Assembly: GCF_900112485.1 (NCBI RefSeq)
Contig: NZ_FOMG01000023.1
Span: 1 to 64,000 of the forward strand
From: Clostridium uliginosum
GTDB taxonomy: Bacteria; Bacillota; Clostridia; Clostridiales; Clostridiaceae
Length of the DNA stretch: 64,000 nucleotides
Direction of reading: 5' to 3'
Shown here: in pieces, positions 43,980-52,048 of the stretch
How positions within the stretch are numbered: position 1 is the stretch's first letter
Layout of the letters: every line of letters starts with the position of its first letter
Notes under the pieces: generated by a model
What the model saw: the letters and a program-made list of their open reading frames with translations, nothing else
What the model was told of the DNA's origin: nothing
The model's database searches: none
Position numbers and translations under genes: made by a program

Positions 43980-46487
43980 ATGGAAAAAAACAATTATATA
44001 TTAAATGTAATTAATGAAATAAAAGAAGTTTTAGAAAAGAATGATTATAGAAAAAAACGATATGATAATGATGTAGAATGGTTTGAAAACAGGGGAGAAC
44101 AGATTGCTAGCAATATAATAAGGATTGCCATTATGGGAATAACCAGTAGTGGAAAATCAACCTTAGTAAATGCACTTTTAGGTGAAAAAATTTTACCAGT
44201 TGCTATAAAACCAAGTTCTAGTATCATAATTACCTGCTCTAAAGGAGAAAATAGACAAGCTATAATATATTTTAGAGATAAAAAACCCGAAATATTAACA
44301 GGAGATAAGCTAAATGATAAAATTATAGGAGAATATGCAGATGAGAGTAGAAATCCTAATAATCAATTTAAGGTTACTCAAATTGATATAAAGGCTCCTT
44401 CATTTTTATTAGGTGACAATATACATATAATAGATAGTCCAGGCTTGGATGCTTGTGATTTGGAAATGCACGAAAAATTAACTTTAGAAATATTGCTTCC
44501 GACAATAGATATTTGCATATTTTTGACAACAGTTAAAGCAAATAGTGATGAAATTAATGTTGAAAAAATTAGAACTGTAAATGAGAAAGATAAACAAATA
44601 GTTTTAGTACAAAACATGATAGATTCAGTTGAAGAGAAGCTTGGGAAAAATGGAATAATTGAAGAGGATAAAGACACTATTTTAAAGAAGCATAAGAAGA
44701 GGGCAGAAAATCTTTTAAAGAGTGGAACTAATAACAAAGAAGGATTTGAAGTAATTCAAATATCTGCACTTAATGCCTTAAAGGGAGTTACAGGAAAAAA
44801 TAAAAAGTTATATAACAAGTCCAACATTGAATGTTTTATTAAAACTATAGAAATGTGTGTTAAGAAAGTAATGCCTAAGATTAATGAGCAAAGTGAAATT
44901 AGTCTTAGGGAAAGAATTGATAATATAATTACCACTGATAAAGAGATTTTAGACGAGAAAAATTTGGAATATATAAATTCTCTAATGAATGTTAGCAATG
45001 GTGATATTGATGATCTTGTATATGATTTTGAAATTTCAAAAGATAAAATATCATCAGAAATTAAGGCTATTAATAAGAGCATAACAGATACAATAAATGA
45101 TATTAAGAGTTCATCTTCAGAGGAAGTTGAAAGCTACTTAAGCATAATAGAGAAAATTAACAATAAAAATCTTAAAATGGAGAATGAAATTTTAAGTATA
45201 GTTAAAGAATGCGAAGATAAGAAGAATGATGTATATAGAAAGCTTAATTTAGATATAAGATTTAATTACCTATTACCTAGTATGGAAAGCAAAAACATAG
45301 ATGTTAAGCATAAATATGAGGAAAGAAAAAGATTAGTTGAAAAAGATGGAGTTTTAAATAAAGGTAAGAGATTTTTATCACATATATTCCATGAAGAGTG
45401 GGGATATAAACAGGAAGAATATGATGAACAAGTAGTCGATAAAGATGCTACCATAGCTATGGTCACAAATGTATGTAACCCAAATATAGGGAAATATATA
45501 AACATATTATGGGATTGGAGTACACAATATAATAAGTCCTTAAATATTTTTTATGATGAAGTAACTAAAAGAGCAGAGGAATATGAAAAAAAGAAGAAAC
45601 AAAACATTGAGACTTATGATATAGAAGAAGTAATTAAGAATTTAAAATCCATAAAGAGTAAAATTAGAAAGCTAAGACCTAAGAAGCAAAATGAAGTGGC
45701 AGTAACACTTAATGATGATAAAAAGGAAACTATTAAAGTTTCTAACTGTTCTATTTCAAATGTACAATACAATGTTTATAAGCTAAGTAATGAGATTTTA
45801 GAGAGAAATTATTTATTAGTAGGAAAGTATATAAAAGAAAAGAGCATAAAGAAAATAAAAAAAGAAACTGAACATATTTTTTGGACATGGGATATTGAGT
45901 ATTGTATAACATTTGTTTCAAGAGTTTGTGGAATTTATTTAGGGAAAAATGAATGTGAAGTAATAAAAAAACAAGGAATATATGTAGTTAATAATGTAAC
46001 AATTATTTATGATCTATGTGAAAACAAACTTGACTTTTATACAGCTTTAAAGAGAATAAAGGAAAAGCCATATAATATGTTTGTTATATTCAATGGAATT
46101 CAAATAGGAAATTCAGAAAAGCAAATACTAGAAAGCATGAGTTTAAATTATTTTATAACTAACAATGTAATGTTAAATCTGGTAGTGGACTCATCTAAAG
46201 AATTTATAAACGCAAATAACATAAAGGAACTTTTATTAGGGGTTAGTAGTTTAGAGCAAAAGATTATAAAAAAATTTAATAATGCCAAGCAGGGATATGT
46301 ATTAATTAATTCTAAAAACCCTATATACAATATGGCATTAATAGAGGGACAAGAAAATGATGAATTTATAATAAGTGAATATAAAGATGTAAAAGAAAGA
46401 TTATTTGAAAATTTATTATCAAGAGGTGCAGAGCAAAAAGAAACTATAGAAGAGATTTTGAGCTACTTCTTAAATAAGGCACATTAA
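43980..46487 (+). CDS. Dynamin-like large GTPase with unique C-terminal domain
   Basis: 835 aa from the ATG at 43980, which has GGAG 6 nt upstream; an earlier ATG at 43968 has none. The GTPase domain has G1 GITSSGKST (residues 53-61), G2-region PSSSIIITC and G3 DSPG (152-155), with IVLVQNMIDS near 218 as the likely G4. Residues about 330-650 are charged, helix-rich stalk-like sequence. About 640-835 is an unrecognised globular domain (FWTWDIEYCITFVSRVCG, YNMFVIFNGIQIGN). The last residues (KAH) come from a repeat end. First gene of the operon; expected to hydrolyse GTP and act on membranes. Confidence 0.85.
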   Translation: MEKNNYILNVINEIKEVLEKNDYRKKRYDNDVEWFENRGEQIASNIIRIAIMGITSSGKSTLVNALLGEKILPVAIKPSSSIIITCSKGENRQAIIYFRDKKPEILTGDKLNDKIIGEYADESRNPNNQFKVTQIDIKAPSFLLGDNIHIIDSPGLDACDLEMHEKLTLEILLPTIDICIFLTTVKANSDEINVEKIRTVNEKDKQIVLVQNMIDSVEEKLGKNGIIEEDKDTILKKHKKRAENLLKSGTNNKEGFEVIQISALNALKGVTGKNKKLYNKSNIECFIKTIEMCVKKVMPKINEQSEISLRERIDNIITTDKEILDEKNLEYINSLMNVSNGDIDDLVYDFEISKDKISSEIKAINKSITDTINDIKSSSSEEVESYLSIIEKINNKNLKMENEILSIVKECEDKKNDVYRKLNLDIRFNYLLPSMESKNIDVKHKYEERKRLVEKDGVLNKGKRFLSHIFHEEWGYKQEEYDEQVVDKDATIAMVTNVCNPNIGKYINILWDWSTQYNKSLNIFYDEVTKRAEEYEKKKKQNIETYDIEEVIKNLKSIKSKIRKLRPKKQNEVAVTLNDDKKETIKVSNCSISNVQYNVYKLSNEILERNYLLVGKYIKEKSIKKIKKETEHIFWTWDIEYCITFVSRVCGIYLGKNECEVIKKQGIYVVNNVTIIYDLCENKLDFYTALKRIKEKPYNMFVIFNGIQIGNSEKQILESMSLNYFITNNVMLNLVVDSSKEFINANNIKELLLGVSSLEQKIIKKFNNAKQGYVLINSKNPIYNMALIEGQENDEFIISEYKDVKERLFENLLSRGAEQKETIEEILSYFLNKAH

Positions 46488-46559
46488 GGCTTTGTTTTAA
46501 AAAACCAGGAGATGGAATGTTAGAGTTAGTAGATATAGCATAAATTATGGAGGATAACG

Positions 46560-47447
46560 ATGGAGAATAAATCAATTTCAATTCAATGTGATGAAGTAAC
46601 AAAAAATATGATGGGTGAACTGCAAGATGAGATGGTAGATTCACTTTCTAAGGTATCTAAAAATATGACAGTAGATATTATAGAAAAATTGAAACCTCTT
46701 GAAAAGAAAATTAATGATATAAAAGAAAATTTTATGGAAGATAATGAAGATTTTCAAGAGAAGATTGAGGATTTAAATAATAATATATTAAAAATAACAA
46801 AATCTATAGAAAGTACTATAGAAGCATCAATTAATAAGATCATAGGTGAACAAAACAAAGGATTAAATGATAATTTAGATAAATTAATAATCAATTCTCA
46901 AGAAATTAAAGAAACTATTGAAAGTACAGACAAGCATTTAGAAAATAAGATAGAAGTTTCAAGTGAGGAAATTATTAAAGAAGTTAGAGCAATAGATACA
47001 AGTAAAATACAAGAGAACATAGAATTGCTAGAAAAGAATATAGATGAAAACTCTAATAGTAATAAAAAAGAGATTTTAAATAAAATAGATAATATAAATA
47101 TTGAGTCATTGGAAGAAAAGTTAGCTATTTTAGGATTAAAAATAGTAAAAGATGCAGCTAATAATAAAGAAGTTCTTTTAAATAAAATAGATAATATTAA
47201 TACTAATGAAGTTGAGAAAAAGGTAGAGTTATTAGAAAAATCCATGGAAAGTAATTTAACTAATAATAAGGAAGTAATTTTAGGGAAAATTAATGATATA
47301 AATGATAAAATGGATGAGCAATATATATTAAGAGGATTAATAGATGATTTAGAAAGTAAAATTAATACTAAAATAAATAGAGTACAAGAAGAAGTAGAAT
47401 GGGGAAATAAGTCATTCTTTGCTAGGATTTTTGGGAAGAGGAGATAA
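46560..47447 (+). CDS. Coiled-coil protein with repeated NKE-KI-IN motifs
   Basis: 295 aa from an ATG with TGGAGG upstream. It has no membrane segment or enzyme motif and is almost wholly charged amphipathic helix. Residues about 40-160 look like a continuous coiled coil. Then three related repeats occur (168-180, 201-214, 235-248), each of the form N-K-E-(V/I)-L-x-K-I-(D/N)-x-I-N, separated by 33-34 residues. The C-terminus is basic (FFARIFGKRR). It lies between two dynamin genes and ends 6 nt before the next start, so it probably serves as scaffold or adaptor for those GTPases. Confidence 0.7.
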   Translation: MENKSISIQCDEVTKNMMGELQDEMVDSLSKVSKNMTVDIIEKLKPLEKKINDIKENFMEDNEDFQEKIEDLNNNILKITKSIESTIEASINKIIGEQNKGLNDNLDKLIINSQEIKETIESTDKHLENKIEVSSEEIIKEVRAIDTSKIQENIELLEKNIDENSNSNKKEILNKIDNINIESLEEKLAILGLKIVKDAANNKEVLLNKIDNINTNEVEKKVELLEKSMESNLTNNKEVILGKINDINDKMDEQYILRGLIDDLESKINTKINRVQEEVEWGNKSFFARIFGKRR

Positions 47448-47453
47448 GAAATA

Positions 47454-49208
47454 ATGACATACATGGATTTAATACAAGACCCTAAATTTAATAGATTGTT
47501 AGAAAAATATCTTGATAATGAGGGTCAAGGGGGAAATTATAAAGAGTACTTTAAACACTTTACTGAAAATTTAGATAAAGGAGAAATAATTGTACCTATA
47601 TTAGGTATTCAAGGAGCAGGTAAAAGTAGTTTTCTTAATTCCATTTTAATGGAAGATAATATACTACCCACTGATGTTGATGAAACAACTTGCGTGCCTG
47701 TTGAAATAAGATATGGTGAGAATACTAATGAGGCTATAATATATTATTTGGATGAAAGTAAAGAAATCATAAAGATAGAAAACTTAGAGAAATATGTACA
47801 CAATGACTATAACAGAGCAAATAAGCTTCACGTATCTAAAATAGTCTTATATAACAAAAGTGATATATTGAAGAATAACATTGTGCTTGTAGACTTACCT
47901 GGTGTTGGAAGTTTAACACCAGAAAATCAAAAAACTGCATTAGATTATGTGAACAAGTTAGTATGCGCAATTTTTATGATTAGGACAAACCCTCCAATTA
48001 CAAGGACAGAAAAGAATTTTATAAATGCTTTATGGCCAAAATTATCAAATACAATCTTTGTTCAAAATAAGTGGAATGATGAAAGTTATGATGATGCAAA
48101 TGAAGCAAAAGAGCATAATGAAGGAGTATTAAGTAGCATAAGTCATGCACATAATGATAAAAAAGATGTTACTGTAAATATAGTAAATGTTTATGAAGCA
48201 GTTAAGGGAAAATTCACTAAAGATGATGCATTATATAGAAGCTGTGGAATAGTTAAAGTTATAGAAGAGATAAAGAATATTTCAATAGAATATAACAATG
48301 ATTTAAGAGATACTTTAAATATAAAGGTTCAAGAAACTCTACAAAATCTTAATGATAAAATAGAGAGTTATAAAAATTTAGCTTTAAATGAAAGTAATGA
48401 AAATGAATTAGAAAAAGAAGAAAAAATCAAATCAATTAAAATAATACTTTCAGAAAATAAGAAGAATTTTAGAAGAATTAGAACTTATGCATATGATGGT
48501 ATGGATAATATTATTGAACATTCTTTAAAAATAATAAAAGAAAATATTGAAAATCTAAGAACAGACCTTAGAAGGATTATTAATAAGGGAATAGTAGATG
48601 GAGATAGACTTAGTTCAATATATAAAGAAACATCTGATAAAGCAATAAATGACATAATGGATGAAGTTTTATCTATTATGAGTGAACTAATAAATAATCT
48701 CAATGTAGAGCTTCAAGATATAACAATAAAAGGGTTTGATGGAAAGTATGAAAATATATCATTTTTTCATAAAAAATCTGAATTTAAGTATGAAAAAGCA
48801 TTTCCTTCATTATTAGGAGTATCAGGGGGAGTAATGGGTACTTTAGGAGCAGTAGGAACTTTAGGAGGACCACTAGGAATCCTTGTTGGTATGGGAATAG
48901 GTTTAGCATTTTCTCTAATAGGAGATTTTATGCGTAAAAAAGTACTTGAAACTAGAGGTTATTACACTGCAAGAGATTTAGATCCAATGATTGAAGATCT
49001 AGAAAGTTACTTAAAGGAAGAGATTATTGATGATTTAAGAGCGAAGCAACAAGATGTGGATGATTCTATAAAAGAATTAAGAAGAAATTTAGAAAAAACT
49101 TTTAAAGAAGATATAGAAAATATAGAAGAACAATATGAAACTACTTATAGTGAAGAGCATATTTTAGAATTTGAAGAGGACTTAAAAATTTTAAGGCACA
49201 TGAGATAA
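47454..49208 (+). CDS. Dynamin-like GTPase with hydrophobic membrane segment
   Basis: 584 aa. The GTPase domain has G1 GIQGAGKSS (51-59), a G2-region threonine in DVDETTCVPVE (near 78), G3 DLPG (147-150) and FVQNKWND near 204 as G4. Helical stalk-like sequence follows. Residues about 449-487 are a glycine-rich hydrophobic stretch (LLGVSGGVMGTLGAVG, GILVGMGIGLAFSLIG), suited to insert in a membrane like the paddle of bacterial dynamins. The stop and last residues (RHMR) derive from a repeat end. Third gene of the operon, 6 nt after the coiled-coil gene. Confidence 0.86.
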   Translation: MTYMDLIQDPKFNRLLEKYLDNEGQGGNYKEYFKHFTENLDKGEIIVPILGIQGAGKSSFLNSILMEDNILPTDVDETTCVPVEIRYGENTNEAIIYYLDESKEIIKIENLEKYVHNDYNRANKLHVSKIVLYNKSDILKNNIVLVDLPGVGSLTPENQKTALDYVNKLVCAIFMIRTNPPITRTEKNFINALWPKLSNTIFVQNKWNDESYDDANEAKEHNEGVLSSISHAHNDKKDVTVNIVNVYEAVKGKFTKDDALYRSCGIVKVIEEIKNISIEYNNDLRDTLNIKVQETLQNLNDKIESYKNLALNESNENELEKEEKIKSIKIILSENKKNFRRIRTYAYDGMDNIIEHSLKIIKENIENLRTDLRRIINKGIVDGDRLSSIYKETSDKAINDIMDEVLSIMSELINNLNVELQDITIKGFDGKYENISFFHKKSEFKYEKAFPSLLGVSGGVMGTLGAVGTLGGPLGILVGMGIGLAFSLIGDFMRKKVLETRGYYTARDLDPMIEDLESYLKEEIIDDLRAKQQDVDDSIKELRRNLEKTFKEDIENIEEQYETTYSEEHILEFEEDLKILRHMR

Positions 49209-49230
49209 AATAACAGTCTAAAGATGTGCC
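49195..49230. repeat. Short family B element between two dynamin genes
   Basis: GGCAC (49195) and GTGCC (49230) ends bracket AATAACAGTCTAAAGAT. It overlaps the end of the preceding GTPase gene and encodes its last four residues and stop. Flanks are TAA and TAC, so not a matched triplet. It does not contain an obvious terminator, so the operon can read through. Confidence 0.7.
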
Positions 49231-49254
49231 TACATGAAATAAGGAGAAAAGCAG

Positions 49255-51045
49255 ATGAATAATTTTGAAAGCTGTATAAATAGACAAGATAGAATCGATA
49301 TGGTTGTAAATGCTCTTGGCAATGATGGTATTACTAATAAAAATTTATTTGTAAAAGAGAGGATAATGAATCCATCTCATTATGTTGTTATGTTAGGGGA
49401 GACAAGCTCTGGAAAAAGTGCTTTAATAAACAGTATTTTTGATAAGAAGATATTAGTTGAAAGTGTTAGGCCAACTACAGGAGTTGTTACTGAAGTTGTA
49501 ATATCTCATGATTCTGGGGAGTCCTTAATTGGCATAAACAAGGATGCAACATTTAAAAATTTAGATAAGGATACTTTTGATAAGCTTACAGTAAAGCCAG
49601 ATGAGGGGCTACATAGATTAAGATATACTGGATCATGTAAAGATAGCAAATATGCAGGCATGAGACTTTTTGATACTCCAGGATATGGTTCTCTTATAAG
49701 CTATCATGAAGAGGTATTAAAGGAATTCATACCAGAAAGTGATTTTATTGTATATGTTGTTTCTTACAGAGTAGGTCTTGGTGATGACGACTATCAATTT
49801 TTAAAATATGTTGGAGAAATAAAAGGTGAAAATGTAGAAGTTATTTTAGCTATAAATATGTGTCCACAAGATGTGCAAGATGACAATAAGAGAATACGTG
49901 AAATAAGAGAAAGCGTTAATGAGTGCATACATAAAGATGTAAAAACCTTCTTCATAGAAAGTAATAGTGAAAAGAAGCCAAATACAACTAAACTTTGGGA
50001 TTATATTCATGAAAGAGTAAATGATGATAAGAAGAAAGAAGAACTTTTAGAAACGTTAAAGAATTATCAAGATTATATATTAGAAGAATGCAAGATAAAG
50101 GTTAATTCTAAAATTGCAAATGATGAATCAAAACAAGAAAATATAGAAGAAAGATTAAATATAACTAGAGAATTCTTAGATAAGAAGAAGGAGATTTTAG
50201 AAACACTAGATATAGGTTTTACAAAAGTAAAGTTAAAATCATTAAAATTTATAGATAAATCTGATATAACAATTAAAGATGAAATTACAAAGTATATATA
50301 TGATGAGAGTAAATGGTCTATGAAAGAAGAAACCTTTACGCTAATGCAACATTATTATGTACCAAAGCTTACAAATGAAGAAACTGAAAATCTAATGACT
50401 TATCTTGAAGATGAAATTATTTGTCTAGATAGGACAATTGGAGATATGCTAAATACAGCAATTGCTAATTTAGAGAAGAAAGTTAAAATAAATATTCCTT
50501 CTTACACTGAAGTCATGGAAGGTGTTGTACAAAAACATGTTGGAGATGTTATAAAACAAGCTACAGGAGAGATGTTTAGAAAAGCTCATAAAAGAGGATA
50601 CATTGGAACCAAAAATGTTACAAGCGAAAAGCTAGGAAATATATTTGGAGACACAGCATCTAAACAAACAAATAACAACTTAAAACACCTTTTAAAAGTA
50701 ATAAAGGCCACATCACTAAAGGGGATTACAGAATATTTAAGTGTCTTTACAGACTCAATATTTTTCTTATATGATTCATTAACTTGGCAAAAGAAAATAA
50801 ATGAAATCTCCTTAGAAGCTATCGATAATTGGGCTAATGATGTGGAGAGAACTATAAGAAAATACTTAGATGAATTAAAGGAAACTAATAAAGAGGAGAT
50901 AATATCTTTATTTGATGAATTAAGTGAGGAATTTAAGGAAACTGAAAAAGAATTAGAGGATATAAGTTTAGATGAATTAGACAGACTTAGAAAAGAAATA
51001 GAATTTATATTACATAAATGTTTGTATATGAATTTAAAAAAATAG
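49255..51045 (+). CDS. Dynamin-like GTPase, third in the operon
   Basis: 596 aa, ATG preceded by AAGGAG at 8 nt. G1 is GETSSGKS (48-55), G2 region VRPTTGVVTEVV (71-82, with conserved threonines), and G3 DTPG (140-143). The G4 region is VILAINMCPQD near 197, which departs from the canonical NKxD. The remaining 370 residues are charged helices (LEETLKNYQDYILEECKIKV, ISLFDELSEEFKETEKELEDI). No long hydrophobic stretch like that of the preceding GTPase is seen; a weaker one, LSVFTDSIFFLYDSLTW, lies near 500. It differs strongly from the other two GTPases, suggesting a hetero-oligomeric machine. Confidence 0.84.
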   Translation: MNNFESCINRQDRIDMVVNALGNDGITNKNLFVKERIMNPSHYVVMLGETSSGKSALINSIFDKKILVESVRPTTGVVTEVVISHDSGESLIGINKDATFKNLDKDTFDKLTVKPDEGLHRLRYTGSCKDSKYAGMRLFDTPGYGSLISYHEEVLKEFIPESDFIVYVVSYRVGLGDDDYQFLKYVGEIKGENVEVILAINMCPQDVQDDNKRIREIRESVNECIHKDVKTFFIESNSEKKPNTTKLWDYIHERVNDDKKKEELLETLKNYQDYILEECKIKVNSKIANDESKQENIEERLNITREFLDKKKEILETLDIGFTKVKLKSLKFIDKSDITIKDEITKYIYDESKWSMKEETFTLMQHYYVPKLTNEETENLMTYLEDEIICLDRTIGDMLNTAIANLEKKVKINIPSYTEVMEGVVQKHVGDVIKQATGEMFRKAHKRGYIGTKNVTSEKLGNIFGDTASKQTNNNLKHLLKVIKATSLKGITEYLSVFTDSIFFLYDSLTWQKKINEISLEAIDNWANDVERTIRKYLDELKETNKEEIISLFDELSEEFKETEKELEDISLDELDRLRKEIEFILHKCLYMNLKK

Positions 51046-51337
51046 TAGTTAAAACAGAGTCAAAGATAAATAAGACATAGCGATTTGTTATTTTTTTGAA
51101 TATGTCTAAGTGAAGTTGTAATATGAGAAATAAGAAAAGCTTTCTTTGATAGAAAATGAAATTTATGTTAAAATAAAAACATAGTCTGACTTTAAGGATA
51201 AAGCATATAAAAGGAAATAGATTGTATAATTACTTATTATTTTTTAAAATATGCCTAAAACCTGAGAGAAAAGATTAATAAAAGCACAATCGTTCTGAAA
51301 TACATGAGGGTTCGTCCCAAATGACAAGGCGGTATTA

Positions 51338-51390
51338 GGCATACGAAATAAAATAACAAGTATACTGAATTGTTATTTTTTGAATATGCC
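51338..51390. repeat. Family B element in a repeat-rich gap
   Basis: GGCAT (51338) and ATGCC (51390) with AATAACAAG/TTGTTATT pairing. The surrounding gap (51046-51584) also has fragmentary family B ends at about 51085-51110 and 51237-51257 and a family A end at about 51047-51060. Apart from repeats I see no gene or clear promoter in it. Confidence 0.65.
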
Positions 51391-51450
51391 CTGTAAGGTA
51401 GATGTATATACTATCCCTGCGCCTTTTTATGGTGTAGGGATTATTTATTT

Positions 51451-51552
51451 GGCTATGTGTTTTAGCAGAGTGTTGATTAAGAGTTCTACAAAGCAAATTT
51501 CAATGCCAGTTCGCTATTATATAAGAAAATCAACACTGCTTTAAAACAAAGC
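51451..51552. repeat. Family A element upstream of the TM1266-type gene
   Basis: GGCTATGTGTTTTAGCAG at the left and AAAATCAACACTGCTTTAAAACAAAGC at the right are inverted copies. The interior contains GAGTTCTACAAAGC and AATGCCAG, related to the 53735-53765 part of the large family A element. Confidence 0.72.
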
Positions 51553-51584
51553 GATTTATTTTGATTTTGAAAGGAATAATAAAT

Positions 51585-51836
51585 ATGGATACAAGAATTG
51601 CATTGATTGGAATTATAGTAGAAGATATTAAGGCAACAGATAATCTTAATAGTATTTTACATGAATATGGAGAATACATTATTGGAAGAATGGGACTACC
51701 TTATCGTGAAAAAGGTATGTGTATAATAAGTGTGGTTATAGATGCAACAAATGATACTATAAGCTCATTATCTGGTAAACTCGGCATGATTGAAGGCATA
51801 AACGTAAAAACAATGTATTCTAAAACAGGAAAGTAA
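51585..51836 (+). CDS. TM1266-type iron-only hydrogenase system regulator
   Basis: 83 aa from the ATG at 51585, preceded by GAAAGGA; the longer in-frame version starting at 51561 would read through that site. It matches the small ACT/NikR-like TM1266 family (RIALIGIIVEDIKATDNLNSILHEYG, then IIGRMGLPYREKGMCIISVVID). Family members sit beside [FeFe]-hydrogenase maturation genes. Here hydG follows at 52049, in keeping with that. The molecular role (nickel- or ligand-sensing regulator) is not proven. Confidence 0.85.
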   Translation: MDTRIALIGIIVEDIKATDNLNSILHEYGEYIIGRMGLPYREKGMCIISVVIDATNDTISSLSGKLGMIEGINVKTMYSKTGK

Positions 51837-51858
51837 AAAACTAAGGCATAGGATATAA

Positions 51859-51916
51859 GGCACATTTTAAAAAATAATAGACTAACAATACTAATTTATT
51901 ATTTTTTAAATATGCC
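51859..51916. repeat. Short family B element
   Basis: GGCAC (51859) and ATGCC (51916) flanked by TAA on both sides (51856-51858, 51917-51919). AATAATAGACTAAC and ACTAATTTATTATT form the arms. It lies 20 nt after the TM1266-type stop codon. Confidence 0.78.
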
Positions 51917-51973
51917 TAAAATTCATTAGTATATACACGCCAAAATTAGATCAGAACAAGTTGCACTATATAA

Positions 51974-52010
51974 GGCTTTGTTTTAATATCAGCACAGTTT
52001 TAAAACAGAG
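51974..52010. repeat. Minimal family A element
   Basis: GGCTTTGTTTTAA and TTTTAAAACAGAG are inverted ends only 37 bp apart, flanked by TAA on both sides. Similar in size to the one at 17436-17474. Confidence 0.65.
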
Positions 52011-52048
52011 TAATTAACAAAAATGAATTATAGAAAGAAGTAGATGTA

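Noticed and set aside
46898-47464. A 188-codon minus-strand frame opposite the coiled-coil gene
   Set aside because: It is the antisense of a Lys/Asn/Glu-rich helix, which gives an artificial Leu/Ser/Phe-rich translation. There is no plausible start site, and the plus-strand gene has clear signals.
43980-51045. The dynamin cluster considered as part of a prophage or integrative element
   Set aside because: No integrase, phage structural gene, tRNA or long attachment repeats are nearby, and the base composition looks like the neighbours.
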